Source: Nocardia carnea NBRC 14403 (GTDB lineage Bacteria; Actinomycetota; Actinomycetes; Mycobacteriales; Mycobacteriaceae). From it: a stretch of DNA of 64,000 nucleotides. Positions 34,721 through 43,089 of the stretch are shown here, piece after piece. A program made the position numbers and the translations under genes. Under the pieces are notes generated by a model. That model did no database searches. It worked only from the letters and a program-made list of their open reading frames with translations, and was not told the DNA's origin. Location of the stretch: NCBI RefSeq assembly GCF_000308515.1, contig NZ_BAFV01000054.1, positions 27,753 through 91,752 of the forward strand, read 5' to 3'. The first letter of the stretch is position 1. Every line of letters starts with the position of its first letter.

Positions 34721-35356
34721 ATGCGCACAAAGGGCTTCGCCCGTCGGCTCGTCACCTCGCTCGCCGCTACGGCCGCGGCCACCATGCTCTTCACCGGACA
34801 CGCCACCGCCGAGCCGGCCCAGGTCGATTGGGTTTCGGCGACCCAGCAGCTGCGGACGGCCGCCGCGGGCGACCCCGGCGCCGAACGCGCCGTCGATATG
34901 CTCATCGACGATCCGCGGGTCACCGATGCCGCGCGCGAGGCCGCCCTGCCGGCCCAGCCGTTCCAGATCCCGGCCGAATCGAATATCGGCCGCGGGGGCG
35001 GGCCGGGTATGTACGGGTCGGGCGTGGCGCTGAATATCGACGGGTTCCGGTTCGCGTTCTTCGGCGGCCCCGGTACCATCGCCCCGAATCAGGCCGGAGC
35101 CCGGCTGGAGGTGGTCTGGCTCAACCTGTCGAACGGCCGCAGCGGGATCGAACCGCTGACCGAGCACATCGACATCATCGCCGATACCACCATCCGCACC
35201 CGGGTGATCGACCCGGGGCAGGGCATGGTGGTGGCCGCCGTCTACGGCAGCCTGTGGCATCGGTGGCCGGTTCCGATGAGCCCGGAACACCCGGATGGCT
35301 TCCAGTACGCGCGCGGGGAAATCACCTTCCCGTCGCTGGGCTCGATCTACAACTGA
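34721..35356 (+). CDS. Secreted protein of unknown function
   Basis: 211 residues from the ATG at 34721, which has AAGGAGA upstream. The N-terminus is a classic Sec signal peptide: MRTKGFARRLVTSLAATAA..., hydrophobic core, and an AXA site in TGHATA|EP near residue 31. The mature part contains ALNIDGFRFAFFGGPGTIAPNQAGARLEVVWLNLSNGRSG and WHRWPVPMSPEHPDGFQ and is probably a beta-rich exported domain. It resembles hypothetical secreted proteins of mycobacteria and Nocardia, but I cannot name the family. Confidence 0.7.
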   Translation: MRTKGFARRLVTSLAATAAATMLFTGHATAEPAQVDWVSATQQLRTAAAGDPGAERAVDMLIDDPRVTDAAREAALPAQPFQIPAESNIGRGGGPGMYGSGVALNIDGFRFAFFGGPGTIAPNQAGARLEVVWLNLSNGRSGIEPLTEHIDIIADTTIRTRVIDPGQGMVVAAVYGSLWHRWPVPMSPEHPDGFQYARGEITFPSLGSIYN

Positions 35357-35380
35357 GGCTCCGGCAGATAAGCACAGCTC

Positions 35381-35410
35381 GGGCACGCGCCGGATATCCG
35401 GCGCGTGCCC
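35381..35410 (+). terminator. Hairpin after the secreted protein gene
   Basis: GGGCACGCGCCGG-ATAT-CCGGCGCGTGCCC, a perfect 13-bp stem followed by ATTTCG, 24 bp after the stop codon. Confidence 0.75.
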
Positions 35411-35565
35411 ATTTCGTGGGATGTTCCGGCCACAGCGGAGGTGTCGTTTTTGTCCGGTGCGTACGTTGTGAGCGGACGCACTTTCACTGCTACCGTGAGC
35501 CCCGATATGCCGTTCGGAATCGCTAGGTCGAGTGCCGACGCGAGGATCTGTGGAGGTGTTCGAGG

Positions 35566-37185
35566 GTGAACCTGGCGCATACGCTGGAGACTGTCAAAGC
35601 ATATGGGCTGCTGCAGTCCAGTGGATTCATCGATCTGAAGAATCCGGGGGAAACGCTGCGGACGCTCAAGGATTCCAAGACCTATATCCCGCAGGCGACG
35701 CTGATCATGCATTCGGCCCGGATCGCCCCGGATGCGCCGGGCCTGGTCGACGAGCGCGGCGAACTGAGCTACCGCGAACTCGACGAGCAGTCCACGAAGA
35801 TCGCGAACGGGCTGCGCAAGGCCGGCCTCACCGAGGGCACCGTGATCGGCATCCTGGCCCGCGATCATCGCGGCCTGATCCTGTCGATGGCCGCCGCCGG
35901 CAAACTGGGTGTGAAGATCGCCCTGATGAACACCGGTTTCGCCAAACCGCAGTTCGCCGAGGTGTGCGAGCGCGAAAAGGTCGCGGCGGTCCTGCACGAC
36001 AGCGAATTCCTCGGCCTGCTCGACGCCCTGCCGGCCGATATGCCGCGCTTCCTCACCTGGGTGGACGAGGGCACCGAACTCCCCGAAGGCGCGAAGAGCC
36101 TCGACGATCTGATCGCCGAGAACGGCCTCGACGAACTGCCCGTACCGAGTAAGCCGGGCGGTTTCATCATTCTGACCAGCGGTACCACCGGCCTGCCCAA
36201 GGGCGCGCCGCGCGAGAAGGCGTCCCCGCTGGCCACCGCGCAATTCCTGGATCGGATGCCGTTCCGCAAACGCGCCACGATGGTGATCGTGTCGCCGATC
36301 TTCCACAGCACGGGCCTGGGCACCTGGCTGGTGGCCACCGGCTTGACGAACAAGATCGTCATGCGGCGCCGCTTCGACGCCGAGGCGACGTTGAAGATGG
36401 TGTCCGATCACAAGGCCGATATGCTCGTCGCAGTCCCGACCATGCTGCACCGGATGGTGGAACTGCCCGAGGAGGTCCGAGCGAAGTACGATACGTCCTC
36501 GCTGAAGGGCATCGTGCTGGCAGGCTCGGCCCTTTCACCGGAACTCAGCATCCGCGCGGCCGAGGTTTTCGGGCCGGTGGTGCACAACCTCTACGGGTCC
36601 ACCGAGGTCGCCATCGCGACCGTGGCCCAGCCGCATGAGCTCGCGAAAGCCCCCGGCACCGTCGGCCGTCCCCCGCTGACCTGTGATGTGCGGTTGTACG
36701 ACGACAACGACAAGCGCGTCGACGCCGAGAATGTCACCGCCCGGATCTTCGTCCGCAGCGGTGCACCTTTCGAGGGGTACACCGACGGCCGGCACAAGCA
36801 GATCATCGACGGCTACATGTCCAGCGGGGATGTCGGCCATTTCACCGAGGACGGCCTGCTGATGGTCGACGGCCGCGACGACGACATGATCGTCTCCGGC
36901 GGCGAGAACGTCTTCCCGCAGGAGGTGGAGAACCTGCTGCTGGAACGCGAGGACATCTTCGATGCCGCCGTGGTCGGCGTCGACGATGTGGAGTTCGGTA
37001 AGCGGTTGCGCGCGTTCGTGGTGCCCGAACCCGGCCACACCCCGACCGAGGACGAGATCAAGGCCCACGTGAAGGAGAACCTCGCCCGGTACAAGGTTCC
37101 GCGCGAGGTCGTCTTCCTCGAAGATCTGCCGCGCAACCCCACCGGGAAATTGCTGCGCCGGGTCCTGGTGGAATACGAGGTCTGA
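35566..37185 (+). CDS. Long-chain acyl-CoA synthetase-like AMP-forming ligase (1)
   Basis: 539 residues, GTG start with GGAGG upstream. Adenylation motifs: P-loop FIILTSGTTGLPKGAPRE, NLYGSTEVA, SGDVGHFTEDGLLMVDGRDDDMIVSGGENVFPQEVE, and the catalytic lysine region LPRNPTGKLLRR. It activates a carboxylic acid, probably a fatty acid, to its acyl-CoA. It is closely similar to the next gene and the two seem to be tandem duplicates. I recall a similar mycobacterial protein, FadD12, but the match is uncertain. A 13-bp hairpin separates it from the second copy. Confidence 0.88.
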   Translation: MNLAHTLETVKAYGLLQSSGFIDLKNPGETLRTLKDSKTYIPQATLIMHSARIAPDAPGLVDERGELSYRELDEQSTKIANGLRKAGLTEGTVIGILARDHRGLILSMAAAGKLGVKIALMNTGFAKPQFAEVCEREKVAAVLHDSEFLGLLDALPADMPRFLTWVDEGTELPEGAKSLDDLIAENGLDELPVPSKPGGFIILTSGTTGLPKGAPREKASPLATAQFLDRMPFRKRATMVIVSPIFHSTGLGTWLVATGLTNKIVMRRRFDAEATLKMVSDHKADMLVAVPTMLHRMVELPEEVRAKYDTSSLKGIVLAGSALSPELSIRAAEVFGPVVHNLYGSTEVAIATVAQPHELAKAPGTVGRPPLTCDVRLYDDNDKRVDAENVTARIFVRSGAPFEGYTDGRHKQIIDGYMSSGDVGHFTEDGLLMVDGRDDDMIVSGGENVFPQEVENLLLEREDIFDAAVVGVDDVEFGKRLRAFVVPEPGHTPTEDEIKAHVKENLARYKVPREVVFLEDLPRNPTGKLLRRVLVEYEV

Positions 37186-37203
37186 TACCGGCTCCGAGGC
37201 AAC

Positions 37204-37238
37204 GAAACCGGGACATTCCACAGCGATGTCCCGGTTTC
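37204..37238 (+). terminator. Intrinsic terminator between the two acyl-CoA synthetases
   Basis: GAAACCGGGACAT and its complement form a 13-bp stem around a 9-base loop, followed by TTTACTG, 18 bp after the first synthetase stop. The second synthetase therefore probably has its own promoter. Confidence 0.8.
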
Positions 37239-37357
37239 TTTACTGTCCGAGACAATGTCGTCGCATCCGGGGGCCGCATTGCTAGGGTTGGCACAGCACT
37301 GGAGCTCGAACAGGTAGGCCGCCGGTCCGGCGGTTGTGCCGCGGAAGGTTGTCGCCG

Positions 37358-39004
37358 ATGACATTGTCGCTGCCCGGCCCCGTTCGCAAGGCCGGCGATA
37401 TCGCGCTGGCCGTGAACGTGATGCGTAAACGCGGCCTGTTCGATCCGCTGCGGCTCGACCATGCCGTCAAGTCGATGGTCAATGCGGGCAGATACGGTCC
37501 GTTCGCGGCTGTCGTGATGCATGCCGTGCAGGACCGGCCCGACTCCCCCGCGATCGCCGACGAAAAAGGCGAACTCACCTTCCGTGAACTGGACGAACAG
37601 TCGAACGCCTTCGCGCGCGGACTCGTCGAACGCGGCCTGGGCGCCGGCGATGTGGTGGCCATCCTGGCGCGCGATCACCGCGGCATGGTGCTGAGCATGC
37701 TGACCTCCGGCAAGCTGGGTCTGCGTGCGGTACTGATGAACACCGGCTTCGCCAAACCGCAGTTCGCCGATGTGGCCGAACGCGAGCGGGTCAAAGCCGT
37801 CCTGCACGACAGCGAATTCTTCGAGCTGATGAGCGCGATCCCGGAGTCGATCCCGCGCATCCTGACCTGGGTCGACGCATCCGACCACGCGGATCCGGCG
37901 ATCCCCACGGTCGAATCGGTATCCGCCGGACAGTCCACCGCGCCGCTGACCGCACCCGGTAAACCCGGCGGCACGGTTATCCTGACCAGCGGTACCACCG
38001 GAACCCCGAAAGGTGCCCCGCGCGACAAGGTCAGCCCCTTCATCTCCGCCCAGTTCATCGACCGGGTTCCGCTGCCCAGCAACGGGACCATGGTGATGGC
38101 GGCGCCGATCTTCCACGGCACCGGACTGTCTCAGTTCAGCCTCGGCCTGGGTCTCGGCAACCGGGTGATCTTCCAGCAGCGGCGTTTCGACCCTGAACTC
38201 ACGCTCGCCAATATCGAGCGCTACCGGGCGGATTCACTCGTCGTGGTGCCGACCATGCTGCAGCGCCTCCTCGATCAGCCGCGCGAGATCCTGGACCGCT
38301 ACGACATGTCCTCGCTGCGGGTGATCTTCGCGGCCGGTTCGGCGATCCCGCCGGATGTGGTGATGCGCACCGGCGAATATTTCGGCGATGTGCTGTACAA
38401 CCTGTACGGCTCCACCGAATGCGCGGTGATCACCGTGGCCACACCGGAGGAACTGCGGGCCGAGCCGACCACAGCAGGCCGGCCACCGGTCGGGGTGCGG
38501 ATCGCCCTGTACGACGAGGATCGCAAGCGGATCACCGAACCGGGCGTGACCGGCACGATCTTCATCGACAACCCGCACGCGTTCAAGGCCTATACCGACG
38601 GCCGCACCAAGGAGCAGGTGGACGGAATGATGTCGTCCGGCGATGTCGGGCATCTGGACCGTAACGGCCTGCTGTTCATCGACGGCCGCGACGACGACAT
38701 GATCGTCTCCGGCGGCGAGAACGTCTTCCCCCAGGAAGTCGAGCATCTCATCGCCAACCGCCCCGACGTTCTGGAGGCCGCGGTGGTCGGCGTGGACGAC
38801 CGCGAATTCGGCAAACGCCTGCGGGCCGTGGTGGTCCCCGGACCCGATTCGGCACGTGACCCGCAGGAGATCAAGGACTACGTCAAGGCGAACCTCGCCC
38901 GCTACAAGGTTCCCCGCGAAGTGTTCTTCCTCGACGAACTCCCCCGCAACGCCACCGGCAAATTGCTCCGCAAACCCCTGACGGAGCTGGAATCGAACCA
39001 GTGA
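37358..39004 (+). CDS. Long-chain acyl-CoA synthetase-like AMP-forming ligase (2)
   Basis: 548 residues from the ATG at 37358 with GGAAGG upstream; the frame extends to 37334. Motifs as in its neighbour: VILTSGTTGTPKGAPRD, NLYGSTECAV, SGDVGHLDRNGLLFIDGRDDDMIVSGGENVFPQEVE and LPRNATGKLLRK. Several stretches are identical to the first synthetase (ILARDHRG, MNTGFAKPQFA, VLHDSEF), pointing to duplication. It should make acyl-CoA from a lipid acid whose chain length is unknown. Confidence 0.88.
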   Translation: MTLSLPGPVRKAGDIALAVNVMRKRGLFDPLRLDHAVKSMVNAGRYGPFAAVVMHAVQDRPDSPAIADEKGELTFRELDEQSNAFARGLVERGLGAGDVVAILARDHRGMVLSMLTSGKLGLRAVLMNTGFAKPQFADVAERERVKAVLHDSEFFELMSAIPESIPRILTWVDASDHADPAIPTVESVSAGQSTAPLTAPGKPGGTVILTSGTTGTPKGAPRDKVSPFISAQFIDRVPLPSNGTMVMAAPIFHGTGLSQFSLGLGLGNRVIFQQRRFDPELTLANIERYRADSLVVVPTMLQRLLDQPREILDRYDMSSLRVIFAAGSAIPPDVVMRTGEYFGDVLYNLYGSTECAVITVATPEELRAEPTTAGRPPVGVRIALYDEDRKRITEPGVTGTIFIDNPHAFKAYTDGRTKEQVDGMMSSGDVGHLDRNGLLFIDGRDDDMIVSGGENVFPQEVEHLIANRPDVLEAAVVGVDDREFGKRLRAVVVPGPDSARDPQEIKDYVKANLARYKVPREVFFLDELPRNATGKLLRKPLTELESNQ

Positions 39005-39009
39005 CGCGG

Positions 39010-39086
39010 GCAGCACCGACTCCCGACCTCGGCACGCGACCAGCGAACAGCAGCACCGACTCCAGCCGGACGCTCGACCTCGGCAC
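39010..39086. repeat. Short direct repeats
   Basis: GCAGCACCGACTCC occurs at 39010 and 39050, and CGACCTCGGCAC at 39024 and 39075. They begin just after the second synthetase stop and may be the remains of a local duplication. Confidence 0.6.
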
Positions 39087-39137
39087 CCACTGAACCGATG
39101 CGACGACGGCGGCACCGAGTTCAGCGGGACCCTGAGT

Positions 39138-39166
39138 GGGTTCGGCCCGTCGAGGGGGCCGAACCC
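39138..39166 (+). terminator. Hairpin downstream of the second acyl-CoA synthetase
   Basis: GGGTTCGGCCC and its complement form an 11-bp stem with a 7-base loop. It lies 134 bp after the synthetase stop and upstream of the next promoter. No U tract. Confidence 0.5.
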
Positions 39167-39208
39167 CCGTGCGTGCCGGCGCGCCGAAAACACCGCTATC
39201 ATCGCCCG

Positions 39209-39763
39209 GTGCAGATCAGGTTCGGCGCCACCCATCCGGTGGACCGTCGCGATGCCGCCCGCGTCCGCGGTGCCGTGGCCGGACTGATCTCGGGCAGCGT
39301 CGCGGTAGCCGCACACGGCTGGGCCGCACCTACCGCCGTCCCGGACAGTACGGCCATCATGCTGCTCGGTGCCGCGGCCGCGGCACTGGGTGCGCTCGTA
39401 TCCGGTATGCGTACCGGAGCGGCCGGGCTCACCGCCGCGCTCACGGCCGGTCAGCTGCTGGGCCATTTCTGTCTCGGCTGGGGCAGCGGACACCTGCACC
39501 ACGGTGATCTGCAACTGACACCCGCGATGATCGCGGCACATGTGCTGGCCGCGTGGGTTGCCGCGCTGCTCGTCCGGGGTGCCGAAACCGCCTATCGGAC
39601 GGGTACCGCGGCGCTCGCCCGGATCATCCCGTTCTTTCCGCGAGTACCGGCGATCGCCGGACCGGCGCCGCTGCGTACGACGCACCGCGACCGCCTGTTT
39701 CCGCGCATCCTCGTCACCGGTACCGGGGGTACCCGCGCCCCACCCGCCACCGTCCTGGTCTGA
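39209..39763 (+). CDS. His-rich membrane protein upstream of PepSY paralog 2
   Basis: 184 residues from the GTG at 39209. About four hydrophobic helices are visible (VRGAVAGLISGSVAVAAHGW, IMLLGAAAAALGALVSGM, GLTAALTAGQLLGHFCLGW, MIAAHVLAAWVAALLVRGAE), with a His-rich loop SGHLHHGD between the third and fourth. The C-terminus is a basic cytoplasmic tail. It precedes the second PepSY gene on the same strand, which recalls the PepSY/His-rich pairing at 1.0-3.0 kb. I infer a metal-related membrane function. Family not recognised. Confidence 0.6.
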   Translation: MQIRFGATHPVDRRDAARVRGAVAGLISGSVAVAAHGWAAPTAVPDSTAIMLLGAAAAALGALVSGMRTGAAGLTAALTAGQLLGHFCLGWGSGHLHHGDLQLTPAMIAAHVLAAWVAALLVRGAETAYRTGTAALARIIPFFPRVPAIAGPAPLRTTHRDRLFPRILVTGTGGTRAPPATVLV

Positions 39764-39928
39764 TCTCTCGTTCCGGCCTGCGGGCCGCGCCGTGCCGGTC
39801 GCACGGTTGCGCCGTCGTCCGCGCCGGATTTCCTCATCCCGGTCGAGCCGTAGCCGGCCGCCGGGGTCTGTGCGCACGCCCGGCACGGTCCGGCGGTGCG
39901 CCCGAACCAGCACAGGCAGGTAGCAACC

Positions 39929-41374
39929 TTGAGTACCACCGAGGTCGCCACGGCGCGCGATAACGCCGCTCCCGCGACGAATACGAACAGGCCGGGCAGA
40001 GGCGCATTTCGCGCGCTCGCACTCCGGCTGCATTTCTACGCCGGCCTCTTCGTGGGGCCGTTCCTCCTGATCGCGGCAATGACCGGAGCCCTGTACGCGA
40101 TCTCACCGACCATCGAATCCTTTACCGGCCGGGACGTGCTGTACACGGATTCAGAGGGCCCGCAGCGGCCGCTGTCCGAGCAGGTCGCCGCGGGAGTCGC
40201 GACACGCCCGGATCTCACTCTGGTCGCGGTCGCCCCGGCGCCGGAACCAGACGAAACGACCCGGGTGCTGTTCAGCGATCCCGGTCTCGGGGAATCCGAT
40301 CGGCACGCGGTCTTCGTCGACCCCGTCACCGCGCAGCCGGTGGGCGAATCCGTGGTCTACGGAAGCTCCGGCGCGCTGCCTGTCCGGGCCTGGATATCGC
40401 AGGCACACCGCCACCTGCACCTGGGTGAACCGGGCCGGCTGTACTCCGAGCTGGCCGCCTCGTGGCTGTGGCTGATCGCCCTGGCCGGGCTGGTGCTGTG
40501 GGTGCGGCGAGTGCGGGCGCGCCGCCGCCGCAACTCCGCGGCCTGGCTGTTCGCCCCCGATCTGACACCGAATACGCGCGGACGGCGGCTGAACTGGCAC
40601 GGCGCGGTCGGCATCTGGATCCTGCCGATCCTGCTCCTGTTGTCGGCAACCGGACTCACCTGGTCGACCTACGCAGGCGCCAATATCGAGCAGTTGCGGG
40701 AAAACCTCAGCTGGACCACACCCGCGGTCGACACCGCGCTACCGAATACACCGGCCTCGGATCACTCCGGCCATACCGGCCATCACGGCGGGTCCGCGAT
40801 GACCCATACCGTCCCCGCTGAGCGGATCGAACAACTGGACACCGTAGTGACCGCCGCCCGCGCGGCCGGAGTAACCCAGGCTGCCGAGATCAGCGTCCCC
40901 GGCGACGACACCGGGGCCTTCGCCGTGAAGGAACTGCGCCGGTCGGGCACCCTCACGGTGGACGCGGTCGCGGTCGACGGTGCCACCGGTGCGATCACCG
41001 ACCGGCTGCCCTATTCCGAGTGGACTCTCATGGCCAAACTGGCCAACTGGGGTATCCAGCTTCATATGGGCCTGATGTTCGGCCTGCTCAACCAGCTGGT
41101 GCTGTTGGCGGCAATGATCGGGCTGATCACCGTGATCGTGCGCGGCTACCTCATGTGGTGGCAGCGCCGCCCCGCCACCGCCGGTACCTGGCGCGCCGTG
41201 GGTAAACCCCCACAGCGCGGTGCGCTTCGCCGCTCCCTGCGGCTCGGGGTCCCGGTTCTTGTTGTGGCGGCGCTGATCGGCTGGTTCGCGCCGGTTTTCG
41301 GCCTGAGCCTGCTGGGTTTCCTGGTGGTCGACATCATCGTCGGCCGGGCACGGAGACTCCGGGCGGCCGACTGA
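39929..41374 (+). CDS. PepSY-associated TM helix protein (paralog 2)
   Basis: 481 residues from the TTG at 39929; an in-frame GTG at 39896 is the alternative. Same layout as the protein at 1031-2455: LRLHFYAGLFVGPFLLIAAMTGALYAIS in helix 1, the PepSY region, AHRHLHLGEPGRLYSELAASWLW, LNWHGAVGIW, and the helices around LHMGLMFGLLNQLVLL. It additionally has a His-rich insert DHSGHTGHHGGSAMTH near residue 280, absent from paralog 1. Heme or copper/iron binding is suspected for the family; the insert favours copper. A hairpin follows the stop. Confidence 0.85.
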   Translation: MSTTEVATARDNAAPATNTNRPGRGAFRALALRLHFYAGLFVGPFLLIAAMTGALYAISPTIESFTGRDVLYTDSEGPQRPLSEQVAAGVATRPDLTLVAVAPAPEPDETTRVLFSDPGLGESDRHAVFVDPVTAQPVGESVVYGSSGALPVRAWISQAHRHLHLGEPGRLYSELAASWLWLIALAGLVLWVRRVRARRRRNSAAWLFAPDLTPNTRGRRLNWHGAVGIWILPILLLLSATGLTWSTYAGANIEQLRENLSWTTPAVDTALPNTPASDHSGHTGHHGGSAMTHTVPAERIEQLDTVVTAARAAGVTQAAEISVPGDDTGAFAVKELRRSGTLTVDAVAVDGATGAITDRLPYSEWTLMAKLANWGIQLHMGLMFGLLNQLVLLAAMIGLITVIVRGYLMWWQRRPATAGTWRAVGKPPQRGALRRSLRLGVPVLVVAALIGWFAPVFGLSLLGFLVVDIIVGRARRLRAAD

Positions 41375-41384
41375 GGAACCCGAC

Positions 41385-41427
41385 GCCCACGCTGGGGCAT
41401 CATCGTCCGCCCGGCCCCGGCGTGGGC
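41385..41427 (+). terminator. Hairpin after PepSY paralog 2
   Basis: GCCCACGC and GCGTGGGC form an 8-bp outer stem, with GGGGC/GCCCC pairing inside the loop, 10 bp after the stop codon. It also lies toward the convergent galK. Confidence 0.5.
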
Positions 41428-41646
41428 CTCCATCCGCCCACCGGCCCGGCAAAGCCGATGCGGATCGGCCACAGAGCTCAGGTGCACTACCCGGCCTACC
41501 GGCCCCGGGACTCCGTGATCGCACAACGAACCCCGACCGGCGTGCCGATGACCGAGGGCCGAAGCGAGTACGCGGACTACCACGGCCGGAACTCGGGTTC
41601 GATCGTGGCGGTGCGGTGAGAACCGGCCGGGCGCCGCTGTGCGGAG

Positions 41647-42792
41647 TCAGCTGAGTGGTCCGGCGCCCGGCCCGGCGATGGCTTCGAAGGTTCGCGAACG
41701 GTCGTAGCCGATTTCGGCCAGGCGCTGCCGTACCGCCTCCCCGACCCGCTCGGCGTCGGCGGTATCGACCAGGGCGATGATGCTGCCGCCGAATCCGCCG
41801 CCCACCATGCGCGCCCCATGCGCCCCGGCCTGCTGTGCCGTGTCGACGGCCGCATCCAGGACCTCGGTGGATACGGCGAAATCGGCGCGCAGCGAGGCGT
41901 GCCCCTCATTCAACAGCGGGCCGATGGCCCGGGGGTCCACGCCTTCGCGGAGCAGTGCGGCCACCCGGCGTACCCGCTCGTTCTCGCTCACCACATGGTG
42001 TGCGCGCCGGTACAGCACGGGGTCGGTGAGGCCGGTGAGCTGGTCGACGCCGCCGATATCGCGCAGCGAACCCACACCTAGTGCCGCTGCCGCTTCGGCA
42101 CATTCGGCCCGGCGGGTGGCGTATCCGCCACCGGCGTGCTCGTGGGTCTGGCCGGTATCGATGACCAGCAGTCGCAGACCGGTCGCCGCCAGGTCGAACG
42201 GAAGCTGTTCGAAACCTCCGGTTTCCGAGCTCTGGAAGGCACGCACATCCAGGAACAGCGCATGCCCGGCGGTGCACAGGATCGAGGCGGCGTGGTCGAG
42301 GATTCCGGTGGGTGCGCCCACGTAGTCGTTCTCGGCGGCGCGGGCGATATCGATCAGTTCCCGGTTGCCGGTCTCCGGCGCGCAGAGATCCCGGACGGCC
42401 ACCGCGGTGGCACAGCACAAGGCGGCCGAGGAGGACAAACCGGCACCGGCCGGTACTTCGCCGTCGAATTCGAGGTCCAGTCCCTCGACCCGATACCCGC
42501 GCCGCCCGAACTCGGCAAGCACCCCGAGGGGATACCGCGCCCAGCCGGGTACCCGGTCGCGTTCGGCGGCCAGGTCCGCGGCCGGTAGGCGCACCGGTTC
42601 GCCCGGGCGCTGCCGGGACCGCACCCGTACCAGTTCATCGGTGTGCCGGGCACCGCGGCAGATGACCGCCAGCGGTATCGCGATCGGCAGGACGAACCCG
42701 TCGTTGTAGTCGGTGTGCTCACCGATCAGGTTGACCCGGCCGGGCGCCGACCATGCGCGGTGTATACCGACCCTCTCCTCGCTTTCAGTCAC
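41647..42792 (-). CDS. galK: Galactokinase
   Basis: 381 residues from the GTG at 42792; the frame is open to 42852. It phosphorylates galactose in the Leloir pathway. GHMP kinase motifs: PGRVNLIGEHTDYNDG (residues 17-32, galactokinase signature), the ATP loop PAGAGLSSSAAL (114-125) and MVGGGFGGSIIAL near the C-terminus. galT and galE are not adjacent, which is unusual for actinobacteria where galT-galK are commonly paired, so the transferase must be elsewhere in the genome. Confidence 0.93.
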   Translation of the reverse strand: MTESEERVGIHRAWSAPGRVNLIGEHTDYNDGFVLPIAIPLAVICRGARHTDELVRVRSRQRPGEPVRLPAADLAAERDRVPGWARYPLGVLAEFGRRGYRVEGLDLEFDGEVPAGAGLSSSAALCCATAVAVRDLCAPETGNRELIDIARAAENDYVGAPTGILDHAASILCTAGHALFLDVRAFQSSETGGFEQLPFDLAATGLRLLVIDTGQTHEHAGGGYATRRAECAEAAAALGVGSLRDIGGVDQLTGLTDPVLYRRAHHVVSENERVRRVAALLREGVDPRAIGPLLNEGHASLRADFAVSTEVLDAAVDTAQQAGAHGARMVGGGFGGSIIALVDTADAERVGEAVRQRLAEIGYDRSRTFEAIAGPGAGPLS

Positions 42793-43089
42793 CGGACCAC
42801 CGTACGAGCTGCCGCAGGCGGCCGGTCGGTACGCCGCCGATACCCGGGACACCCGTTACGACGTTGTTGCGCCAAGACAGCGACAAATTCGGCACTGCAT
42901 GTCATCATCGGACCAATAGTCCAGTTTTGGTGTCGGACGCGCAGCGCCCGGCTCGGACATCCCCTCGTACAGGAAGACTCGGTTTCGTCAGCCGCCGCTC
43001 GCTGGGCAGGTAGAGCACGACAGACAAGGATTTCCGACCTGAGACGCGGCTCGATTTCACCGGGAATGGAGCGACAACAAGGGGGGCTG

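Noticed and set aside
41422..41619. 65-codon plus-strand frame after PepSY paralog 2
   Set aside because: Overlaps a terminator hairpin, lacks a ribosome site and has no family resemblance.
42643..43089. N-terminal extension of the GGDEF protein
   Set aside because: It overlaps the galK start region and reads as low-quality sequence; ATG 43090 has AAGGGGGG upstream.
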